This document shows positions 1-4,878 of a stretch of DNA of 5,042 nt, piece by piece. The number at the start of each line of letters is the position of its first letter. Position 1 is the stretch's first letter. The position numbers and the translations under genes were made by a program. The notes under the pieces were generated by a model, which worked only from the letters and a program-made list of their open reading frames with translations, had not been told where the DNA came from and did no database searches. This DNA comes from an uncultured Gardnerella sp. (lineage in GTDB: Bacteria; Actinomycetota; Actinomycetes; Actinomycetales; Bifidobacteriaceae), in contig CAMXWX010000060.1 of assembly GCA_947252975.1 (NCBI GenBank), positions 1 to 5,042 of the forward strand, written 5' to 3'.

Positions 1-25
1 GCTCGGAGATGTGTATAAGAGACAG
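1..25 (+). other. Nextera/Tn5 sequencing adapter, not genomic
   Basis: Bases 7-25 are exactly the 19-bp Tn5 mosaic end AGATGTGTATAAGAGACAG, and bases 1-6 (GCTCGG) are the end of the Illumina Nextera read-2 adapter that precedes it. The junction with genomic DNA is sharp: base 26 begins sequence that fits a tRNA. This is library adapter left on a contig end, so nothing should be inferred from these bases or from the truncation beside them. Confidence 0.97.
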
Positions 26-51
26 GCTCTAACCACCTGAGCTACGGGCCC
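26..51 (-). tRNA. 5' part of a tRNA gene, cut by the adapter (isotype uncertain, Ile-like)
   Basis: On the minus strand this reads as a tRNA 5' end. It has a 7-base acceptor strand GGGCCCG, the TA at positions 8-9, a D-stem strand GCTC, a D-loop AGGTGGTTA with the conserved GG, and the closing strand GAGC. The anticodon, variable and T arms are missing because the genomic sequence stops at the adapter. The start GGGCCCGTAGCTCAGGTGGTTAG resembles bacterial tRNA-Ile(GAT) most closely from memory, but without an anticodon the isotype cannot be fixed. A promoter and hairpin lie directly upstream. The truncation is an assembly artefact rather than a broken gene. Confidence 0.88.
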
Positions 52-52
52 A

Positions 53-77
53 ACTTGTATGTTGAAAACATACAAGT
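53..77. repeat. Perfect 11-bp inverted repeat abutting the tRNA 5' end
   Basis: ACTTGTATGTT (53-63) and AACATACAAGT (67-77) are perfect reverse complements around a 3-base loop. The hairpin ends one base before the mature tRNA 5' end on the minus strand. No run of Ts follows it on either strand, so it does not look like a standard intrinsic terminator. With the promoter at 82-109, transcription would begin inside or near the first arm, so most of the short pre-tRNA leader could fold into this stem. It could instead be a U-tract-less stop for the dps transcript, or a protein-binding palindrome. Confidence 0.7.
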
Positions 78-81
78 AGTT

Positions 82-109
82 AGATTAGCACATGAAACAA
101 AAATGTCAA
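82..109 (-). promoter_or_regulatory. Predicted sigma-A-type promoter for the tRNA
   Basis: On the minus strand there is a consensus -35 box TTGACA (plus 104-109), a 16-bp spacer and a -10 box TAATCT (plus 82-87). The -10 box is preceded by TGC, matching an extended -10 TGn motif. The -10 hexamer itself is only a partial match to TATAAT. The expected start point is near base 75, about 24 bases before the tRNA 5' end, which is a normal distance for a tRNA promoter. Confidence 0.7.
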
Positions 110-148
110 ATAGCAAATCTAAGCGTGTCGCAAAATTATTCTACAAAA

Positions 149-628
149 TTACTCTAAATGACTGCGCATAAACCACTGGAACTTTTCAAGCTGCTGAACA
201 TGGTCTTGAATAATATTTGAGCTAACAATATCAAGATTATCAAGCTGTGCAATGGCATTTCTATCGTCCGCAATCATATCGTTGTAATACTCAATTAATG
301 CTTGCAAATATTCTTTGGTGGACTTTCTACCACTAAGAGCAAAACGCTTCCAAGTGCGCGAAGCTACAACATCGTCCGCGCGACCAGATGGCGAGCCTCC
401 AAGCGTTGCAATTCGCTCAGCTGTCTCATCTGCTTGAGCCAAAACTTCACTAACTTGAGGGTCAAGCATTTCGTGAACTGCAATAAAGTCTGGACCCGTA
501 ACATTCCAATGCGCATGCTTTAAGACTAAAGCAGCTTCCTGCTCGTGGCTTAAACGATTTTGTAAAACCGCAATAGCTTTTTCGCTAGAAACTTCGTCTA
601 AACCTGGCACAATATGCATTAAAGCCAT
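149..628 (-). CDS. dps: Dps-family ferritin-like DNA-protection/iron-storage protein
   Basis: Dps forms a cytoplasmic 12-subunit shell that oxidises Fe(II) with hydrogen peroxide, stores the iron and in many species protects DNA. This 159-residue protein has the usual Dps length. The intersubunit ferroxidase residues are all present in the KHAHWNV, AVHEMLD and DETAER segments: His40, His52, Asp56, Asp67 and Glu71 by this start. Their spacing (12, 4, 11, 4) matches E. coli Dps His51/His63/Asp67/Asp78/Glu82. There is no long lysine-rich N-terminal tail of the kind that binds DNA in E. coli. I chose the ATG at 626-628 because GGAGG lies 5 bases upstream. An ATG four codons earlier (638-640) overlaps that ribosome site and is unlikely. 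The gene follows the CorC-like gene by about 25 bases with no terminator between, so co-transcription is plausible. No OxyR- or PerR-type site was recognised. Confidence 0.95.
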   Translation of the reverse strand: MALMHIVPGLDEVSSEKAIAVLQNRLSHEQEAALVLKHAHWNVTGPDFIAVHEMLDPQVSEVLAQADETAERIATLGGSPSGRADDVVASRTWKRFALSGRKSTKEYLQALIEYYNDMIADDRNAIAQLDNLDIVSSNIIQDHVQQLEKFQWFMRSHLE

Positions 629-633
629 AGTAT

Positions 634-638
634 CCTCC
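634..638 (-). promoter_or_regulatory. Ribosome binding site that decides the dps start
   Basis: GGAGG on the minus strand sits 5 bases before the ATG at 626-628. The upstream candidate ATG (638-640) is part of this site (ATGGAGG) and has only an A-rich stretch before it, so the downstream ATG is favoured. Confidence 0.8.
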
Positions 639-653
639 ATTTTTTGTTTTTTA

Positions 654-1985
654 TTAATTTTTGTTATTGATTTTGTTCAAATCTTTATTTTGCTCTGTTT
701 TTCTAACTTCAATCGTAGCAATTCTACGACCATCCACTTCTGCAACAGTCATATCGTAGCCATCCGCATCGTGCAAAACAGCGCCAACCTTACCCATCGA
801 GCCTGTGCGAGCCAGAAAATACCCTGCAACCGTTTCGTAAGGGCCATCTTCCAATTCGATTCCAGTAACGTCTGCAAAGTCTTCAATCGTCATTCCGCCA
901 TCAACAGTAGCTACTCCGTTTACAAACGCTGTAGACTTGCTATCGCGGCTTAAATCCGACTCATCTGGCAAGTCGTACTCGTCTCGAATATCTCCAACAA
1001 GCTCCTCGGTCATGTCTTCAAGAGTTACAATGCCATCCGTTCCACCATACTCGTCAATAACAACCGCAAGATGAACCCCTCGCTTTCTAAGAAGCTCAAG
1101 ACTTGGGAGCAACTTAGACGTTCCAGGAAGACTTATTCCCTCTCTAGTTACGTCTGCTACTGTTTTTGCGTTTGGATCTTTAACATCCAGCAAATCTCGA
1201 ACGTGAACAAATCCAATAACATCATCAAAATCCTTGCCTGTTACTGGGTACCTAGAGTACGGAAGCTCGCGAATCTTTGCAGCAGCATCTTCTAGACTTA
1301 GTGAGCCATCCAAAAACTCAACGTCTGCACGAGGACGCATGACTTCTGCAACAATCGTCTCGGAAGCGTCAAAAACATCGTCTAAAATCGTGCGCTCATC
1401 TTGACTAAGTTTTTTATTGGAATTAACTAAAACGCGCAACTCTTCGTCGGAAACTTCACTTTCTTTTTCGTTTGGATCGAACCCAAGAAGGCGCACAAAA
1501 CCGTTGGTATTCTTAGCAATCAACCATATTAGGGGCTTGCATATTTTAGAGAACACGTCTACTGCAGGAACAACAGTCCTTGCGATTTGCTCCGATCGCT
1601 GCATTGCGATTCTTTTTGGAACAAGCTCAGAAATTACGATTGAAAAATACGATATTATAAGCGTTAAAACAATAGTCGTAAGCGGGCCTGCTACATGTTT
1701 TGAAACACCCCAAGACTCCACTAATGGCACAACATGAGGTGCTATTGCAGATTCGCCAAAAGATGCCGAAAGAAAACCAGAAAGCGTAACTCCGATTTGA
1801 AGAGTGGAAAGAAAAGTGTTTGGATCGCGGGCGATTTTTGCTACGCGCGCTCCTCGCGCATCCTGCGCTTCCATGCGATCCAGCTGCGACGATCGCAAGT
1901 TAACAAGCGCAAGTTCGGTTGCTGCAAATATGGAACCAAACAAAAGGAACACAACAATGAGTGCAATGTTAAAACCCAACGACAT
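654..1985 (-). CDS. CNNM (DUF21)-CBS-CorC_HlyC domain membrane protein, putative divalent-metal (Mg2+/Co2+) transporter
   Basis: This 443-residue protein has the full architecture of the bacterial CorC/'hemolysin-like' family, a normal length for it. Residues 1 to about 195 form a DUF21/CNNM membrane domain with hydrophobic segments near 5-24, 58-80, 100-122 and 136-155, plus the conserved SELVPKRIA at 119-127. A CBS pair follows: about 213-270 with MRPR and SRYPV, and about 280-335 with VVIDEYGGTDGIVTLEDM. A C-terminal CorC_HlyC domain covers about 345-428. Family members studied elsewhere export Mg2+ or affect Mg2+/Co2+ resistance, with nucleotide binding at the CBS pair. The old 'hemolysin' label is not supported. 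The ATG is the first plausible start, as the membrane segment begins at once, but its Shine-Dalgarno is weak (only AAG-like bases upstream). The tail after about 428 is Asn/Lys-rich and not conserved-looking. dps follows closely. Confidence 0.93.
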   Translation of the reverse strand: MSLGFNIALIVVFLLFGSIFAATELALVNLRSSQLDRMEAQDARGARVAKIARDPNTFLSTLQIGVTLSGFLSASFGESAIAPHVVPLVESWGVSKHVAGPLTTIVLTLIISYFSIVISELVPKRIAMQRSEQIARTVVPAVDVFSKICKPLIWLIAKNTNGFVRLLGFDPNEKESEVSDEELRVLVNSNKKLSQDERTILDDVFDASETIVAEVMRPRADVEFLDGSLSLEDAAAKIRELPYSRYPVTGKDFDDVIGFVHVRDLLDVKDPNAKTVADVTREGISLPGTSKLLPSLELLRKRGVHLAVVIDEYGGTDGIVTLEDMTEELVGDIRDEYDLPDESDLSRDSKSTAFVNGVATVDGGMTIEDFADVTGIELEDGPYETVAGYFLARTGSMGKVGAVLHDADGYDMTVAEVDGRRIATIEVRKTEQNKDLNKINNKN

Positions 1986-2083
1986 ACTTGCTATCTTAGT
2001 TGAATTTAGCTCATATAAAAAGTGCGTATAAAAGCAATGTTAATAATGTTGATAATATGCGGATAATAAACAAATACGCGCAA
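1986..2083 (-). other. 98-bp AT-rich intergenic region, no clear terminator or promoter
   Basis: It separates the YcgQ-like gene from the CorC-like gene. I see no GC-rich hairpin with a T run after the YcgQ-like stop, so read-through into the CorC-like gene is possible. Several TATA-like hexamers occur (for example around 2016 and 2029 on the minus strand), but none has a convincing -35 at proper spacing. Bases about 2037-2063 show loose 9-bp periodicity (AATGTTAAT, AATGTTGAT, AATATGCGG), which may be chance in AT-rich DNA. Confidence 0.5.
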
Positions 2084-2899
2084 TCAAGTTCTATAGAAAT
2101 ACCCCGAAGGCGCTTTATTCAAATCGCTAGCGGATTCAACTTTAAGAACAATTCCATCTTGCGAATAACCTTTTAGCCCAACTTTCCCAAGGGCTATTTT
2201 GGCTTTAACAACAACCCATTGATGATGCTCAAATCGCATATTTTTGGGCATTTGTGCAACAAAACCAAACGGGCTCATATCTAAAATGCAACAAGACATA
2301 AACTGTCTAGATATGCGAACTTGATCTTTAGAAAGCGTAGATTCTTTGCTTATAAACCCTTTTACAACAATCGTATAATCTTTGTATTTATCAAAATTAT
2401 GGTCAATTTCGTTGTACCAATTGCCAAAATCATCGTCTGCAACAACAATTTTTTTATTAACTACATCTAATCCGCTTAAATTTTTTTTATTATTTTTACG
2501 ATTAGACGCGATTGCTATTGCGCGACCAGAAGCATACTCGTCAAAACCTGCAGACTTTGCAAAACCGCTCGCAAGCGACGATTGAGACATTTGAAGTGGA
2601 ATCAAAATAATAAGCATTGGCACTACAATTGAAACCATTATTTTTTTGCAATCTTTAGCATGTGCAGGGAAAAGTCCAAAAAGTGAGCAAATTCCCAAAA
2701 CCAAAAGCAAAATCGCAGCAAAAATAAGATAAGCAAACGCGCGCGGAGTAGTCAAAATTGCATAAGATCCACTTAGAGCACTGTGCATTAAAGTTGCAGA
2801 AAAACAAAATAAACACAATGCTTGAATAATGCTTGCAAATGTTATTTTTTTAGACAATTTTGCAGAATTTGCGGAATTTGCGGAATTTATATCACTCAC
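2084..2899 (-). CDS. YcgQ-like TIGR03943/DUF1980 membrane protein, partner of the upstream permease
   Basis: The 271-residue product has a short polar N-terminus, three predicted membrane segments (about 19-40, 51-75 and 86-102) and a C-terminal domain of about 165 residues that would lie outside the membrane if the N-terminus is inside. That domain carries the family signature SRQFMSCCILD with a Cys-Cys pair (203-204) and a later WVVVKAKI beta-strand segment, as in TIGR03943/DUF1980 proteins such as Bacillus YcgQ. These are typically encoded beside a DUF318 permease, as here. The biochemical role is unknown; the paired cysteines could bind metal or form a disulfide (inference). I chose the GTG at 2897-2899: it has GGGGAG 7 bases upstream and overlaps the permease stop as GTGA. 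A GTG five codons upstream (2912-2914) is the alternative, giving 276 residues. The N-terminus contains an NSA repeat encoded by a 9-bp tandem repeat. Confidence 0.85.
   Translation of the reverse strand: MSDINSANSANSAKLSKKITFASIIQALCLFCFSATLMHSALSGSYAILTTPRAFAYLIFAAILLLVLGICSLFGLFPAHAKDCKKIMVSIVVPMLIILIPLQMSQSSLASGFAKSAGFDEYASGRAIAIASNRKNNKKNLSGLDVVNKKIVVADDDFGNWYNEIDHNFDKYKDYTIVVKGFISKESTLSKDQVRISRQFMSCCILDMSPFGFVAQMPKNMRFEHHQWVVVKAKIALGKVGLKGYSQDGIVLKVESASDLNKAPSGYFYRT
2861..2887 (-). repeat. 9-bp tandem repeat, three copies, encoding Asn-Ser-Ala units
   Basis: On the plus strand TGCAGAATT is followed by two copies of TGCGGAATT. They encode NSANSANSA near the N-terminus of the YcgQ-like protein, before its first membrane segment. 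The unit is a multiple of three, so copy-number change would keep the frame. Confidence 0.85.
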
Positions 2900-4038
2900 A
2901 GCATTACTCCCCACGCAAAATGAACAATAAGCGCAGCAAACAAACAGAACACAACAATCGTTGCAATTAAGCGCAAAACAAAGCTAGTTTTGCAATCTTC
3001 AACAAGCATAAGCGTATTTTTTATGTCTAGCATTGGCCCAAAAAGCAGAAAAACAATTACTGAACTCATTGGAAGCGAGGAGGCCAAAGAGCGCGCGATT
3101 ACAGCGTCGGAACTGGAGCAAAGTGAGCTTGCATACGCTATTAACATCATTGCTGGAATTGCCACAAAAACAATTGTTGTATTAACTTTTGATGCAGGAT
3201 CTGCACCAAGCCAAACGCGAATAATCGAAGCAACTATCGTTCCAAACAAAATTATTGGCATTAGTCGCATAAAATCTGAATAAATGTGATGTGCGTAAGT
3301 TTTCAAACTATTTTTAATACCAGACTTAAAGCTGGAAGAATTTTTATACGAAGAATGACCACTTTGCGACTTATTGCAGCCGCCGCAATACGCACAATCC
3401 GCACAATCCGAACAATCAGCGCGAACTTTTTCCAATACATTTCGCCTTAAAACTTGCGACTTTACAGGAAAAATCACAAAGCTAACACCCACTAAAAGAG
3501 CCACACCAACACCCAAAGCCACTCGAGTTACAGCAACTGCTGGAACGTCCGCAAACGCGTACCAAGTAGCCCAAATAGAAACAGGATTTACCACTGGAAC
3601 AGCGCACAAAAACGTTACAGCACAAGGCAATGGCAGCTTTCGCGCAACAAGACGAGAAAAAGTTGGAACAACAACACAATCGCAAACAGGAACGCACACA
3701 CCTGCAAAAATCGCAGCCAAAAAGCCGTTTGCAATAGACTTTGGAGCGTGTTTTTCAATAAAATCTTCCGTAACCCATGTTTCTACAGCAGCGGAAACAA
3801 GAACACCAATTAGCGTAAAAGGAACAGCTTGCAAAAGCAAGCCAGAAACACCCCTAATAACAGTGTTTACAGGCAACCACGGGTTGCGCGCTTGCAAAGC
3901 TGGAAGCATTGCAATAATAAGAGCTACAAAAGGCACTCCTGCAATCAAAAAAAGATAGTTTGCAGAATTTGCTTGTTTTGCTTTACTTGCTTTTTCTACT
4001 TGGCTCGTTGTTTTTGCTTCGGTTTCTGTTTTTAGCAT
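2896..4038 (-). CDS. DUF318/YcgR-type (ArsP_1 family) permease with a Cys-rich central loop
   Basis: The 380-residue protein has about eight or nine hydrophobic segments: five in the N-terminal half (near 28-48, 60-85, 103-125, 136-160, 164-191), a polar loop about 192-255, then about four more. The repeated family hallmarks are present. In the first half there is CVPVCDCVVVP (115-125) with LPLPCAVTFL and VPVVNPV. In the second half there are LCSSSDA (306-312) and GPMLDIKNTLML (334-345). DUF318 (PF03773) includes Bacillus YcgR and ArsP, an exporter of organoarsenicals; the substrate here is unknown. Unusually, the central loop holds Cys209, 212, 215, 218 and 221, a CxxC ladder that could bind a soft metal. 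Basic residues after segment five suggest the loop is cytoplasmic. The ATG overlaps the carbonic anhydrase stop by 7 bp, and the downstream YcgQ-like gene also overlaps, so the three are probably translationally coupled. Confidence 0.92.
   Translation of the reverse strand: MLKTETEAKTTSQVEKASKAKQANSANYLFLIAGVPFVALIIAMLPALQARNPWLPVNTVIRGVSGLLLQAVPFTLIGVLVSAAVETWVTEDFIEKHAPKSIANGFLAAIFAGVCVPVCDCVVVPTFSRLVARKLPLPCAVTFLCAVPVVNPVSIWATWYAFADVPAVAVTRVALGVGVALLVGVSFVIFPVKSQVLRRNVLEKVRADCSDCADCAYCGGCNKSQSGHSSYKNSSSFKSGIKNSLKTYAHHIYSDFMRLMPIILFGTIVASIIRVWLGADPASKVNTTIVFVAIPAMMLIAYASSLCSSSDAVIARSLASSLPMSSVIVFLLFGPMLDIKNTLMLVEDCKTSFVLRLIATIVVFCLFAALIVHFAWGVML
2907..2912 (-). promoter_or_regulatory. Ribosome binding site that decides the YcgQ-like gene start
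   Basis: GGGGAG on the minus strand lies inside the last codons of the permease and is 7 bases before the GTG at 2897-2899. It overlaps the alternative upstream GTG (2912-2914), which argues for the downstream start. Confidence 0.65.
3391..3417 (-). repeat. 9-bp tandem repeat encoding the permease Cys ladder
   Basis: On the plus strand there are two exact copies of CGCACAATC (3391-3399, 3400-3408) followed by CGAACAATC (3409-3417). A further degenerate unit lies at 3382-3390. Read on the minus strand in frame they encode the repeating Asp-Cys-Ala/Ser units of the permease loop. Each 9-bp unit adds or removes one cysteine without a frameshift. Confidence 0.85.
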
Positions 4039-4691
4039 GACAACACTTCCACCAAGCCGTCACTCATTCGATACCTTGCTCCAACAAGCATCAAAGCGTC
4101 TTTGAAAACAGCTTCGCGAATTATTTGTGATTTTTCGCAAATTTCAGCCAAAATATTAGACACGTGAATACGTTCAATATCATCTGTATCCAAATTTTCC
4201 TCAACACCTGCGAGCGCAGCATGCCCTAAAGAACGCAGCAATATTGACTCGCTCGACTCAATTATTTCGCTTGTTTTATCTTCGCCGCATTCAGAAACCA
4301 GCTTTTGCACATTCGGCAAAACAGTCTGCACAGCGCCGCAATGCTCATGCCCAAGCACAGCCAACACTTTTACTCCCAAATCACTTACAGCATATTCTAG
4401 CGAAGCTATTACGGCATCATCCAACACTTCTCCAGCTGTGCGAACAGAAAAAATATCGCCCAAACCAGCGTCAAATATAAATTCTGGAGCAACTCGCGAA
4501 TCTGCGCACGAAAGCACAACAGCTCCAGGATGCTGACCGTCAATAAGTTTCATGCGCGATTCTGAATTTACGCCTGCATGCGCTGAATTGCCGTCTGCAA
4601 ATTTGCGATTCCCCGCAAGCATTGCGCTTAATACCGATGTAGCTAAAACTGAATCTTCATTAGCAAAATCTTCGCTGACTTCTTTTTGCAT
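4032..4691 (-). CDS. Beta-class carbonic anhydrase
   Basis: This cytoplasmic zinc enzyme interconverts CO2 and bicarbonate. The 219-residue length fits bacterial beta-carbonic anhydrases. The zinc ligands are Cys62 in CADSR (62-66), His115 and Cys118 in GHEHCGA (114-120). The Asp64-Arg66 catalytic dyad is also in CADSR. Further conserved stretches are DIFSVRTAGE (79-88) and ASLEYAV (96-102). There is no signal peptide. The ATG is well supported by AGGAGG 5 bases upstream. The gene is first in an overlapping unit with the DUF318 permease and the YcgQ-like gene. It lies just downstream of ppc, whose enzyme consumes bicarbonate, so it may supply bicarbonate for oxaloacetate formation. That link is inferred from position, and a terminator separates the transcripts. 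The short acidic N-terminal extension and the Cys at the very end (219) are not known to me to be functional. Confidence 0.96.
   Translation of the reverse strand: MQKEVSEDFANEDSVLATSVLSAMLAGNRKFADGNSAHAGVNSESRMKLIDGQHPGAVVLSCADSRVAPEFIFDAGLGDIFSVRTAGEVLDDAVIASLEYAVSDLGVKVLAVLGHEHCGAVQTVLPNVQKLVSECGEDKTSEIIESSESILLRSLGHAALAGVEENLDTDDIERIHVSNILAEICEKSQIIREAVFKDALMLVGARYRMSDGLVEVLSC
4046..4050 (-). promoter_or_regulatory. Ribosome binding site for the permease, inside the carbonic anhydrase gene
   Basis: GGAAG on the minus strand is 7 bases before the permease ATG (4036-4038). With the 7-bp overlap (ATGCTAA) of the two reading frames this supports coupled translation and the chosen start. Confidence 0.6.
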
Positions 4692-4696
4692 TATTA

Positions 4697-4702
4697 CCTC
4701 CT
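4697..4702 (-). promoter_or_regulatory. Strong ribosome binding site for the carbonic anhydrase
   Basis: AGGAGG on the minus strand lies 5 bases before the ATG at 4689-4691. It is the best Shine-Dalgarno in the unit, as expected for the first gene. Confidence 0.85.
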
Positions 4703-4733
4703 ACACTGGCATTGGCAATATTTTCAGTTGCTT

Positions 4734-4753
4734 AAGTTTAAAATTTTTGACTT
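4734..4753. promoter_or_regulatory. Imperfect 20-bp palindrome, operator candidate
   Basis: The plus strand reads AAGTTTAAAATTTTTGACTT; 8 of 10 base pairs are symmetric (AAGTnnAAAATTTTnnACTT). It lies about 43-62 bases before the carbonic anhydrase start codon and just downstream of a TACAAT box, where a repressor would block transcription. It does not clearly match a Zur or Fur box that I know. AT-rich DNA makes chance palindromes likely. Confidence 0.35.
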
Positions 4754-4760
4754 AGAATAT

Positions 4761-4766
4761 ATTGTA
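4761..4766 (-). promoter_or_regulatory. Possible -10 box for the carbonic anhydrase unit
   Basis: TACAAT on the minus strand (5 of 6 to TATAAT) lies about 70 bases before the start codon and after the ppc terminator, where a promoter is expected. No good -35 box is found at 16-18 bp spacing. TATTCT at 4754-4759 is an alternative. The exact element is uncertain. Confidence 0.3.
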
Positions 4767-4814
4767 TCTTTCGTAGTAAATAAGAATTTTGTTTAAGAAT
4801 ATAAGCCTATTATC

Positions 4815-4852
4815 AAAAAAGCTCCCGTATTTCAATTCGCAAATACGAGAGC
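4815..4852 (-). terminator. Intrinsic terminator of ppc
   Basis: On the minus strand a 12-bp stem (4841-4852 with 4821-4832, one G-U wobble) encloses an 8-base loop and is followed at once by six Ts (4815-4820). It starts 26 bases after the ppc stop codon. The plus strand lacks a matching T run, so it acts in one direction, and it separates ppc from the carbonic anhydrase unit. Confidence 0.93.
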
Positions 4853-4878
4853 CTTCTTGATTCAGTAATTTATTAAAA

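Noticed and set aside
1..25. Tn5 mosaic end as evidence of a transposon insertion into the tRNA
   Set aside because: The bases upstream of the mosaic end are the Nextera read-2 adapter and nothing of a transposon follows, so this is library adapter at a contig end.
26..51. Truncated tRNA as an integration (att) site of a mobile element
   Set aside because: The cut coincides exactly with the adapter junction, and there is no integrase or direct repeat in the window.
654..1985. Hemolysin annotation of the CorC-like protein
   Set aside because: The domain order is CNNM-CBS-CorC_HlyC, a metal-transport family; the hemolysin name is historical and nothing in the sequence supports a toxin role.
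302..2031. Several plus-strand open frames of 70-106 codons opposite dps and the CorC-like gene
   Set aside because: All lie antisense to strongly conserved proteins, give compositionally odd translations and show no supporting start signals.
2030..2083. Terminator after the YcgQ-like gene
   Set aside because: Only a three-base GCG/CGC pairing is visible around AT-rich sequence and no proper stem with a T run exists.
3374..3958. 194-codon open frame on the plus strand opposite the permease
   Set aside because: It is Thr/Ala/Lys-rich low-complexity sequence antisense to a clear membrane-protein gene with conserved family motifs, and it has no ribosome site or recognisable domain. It is a shadow frame.
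4703..4800. Zur or Fur box upstream of the carbonic anhydrase unit
   Set aside because: TGAAAATATTGCCA is only half similar to an actinobacterial Zur site and has no symmetric second half. I could not support it.
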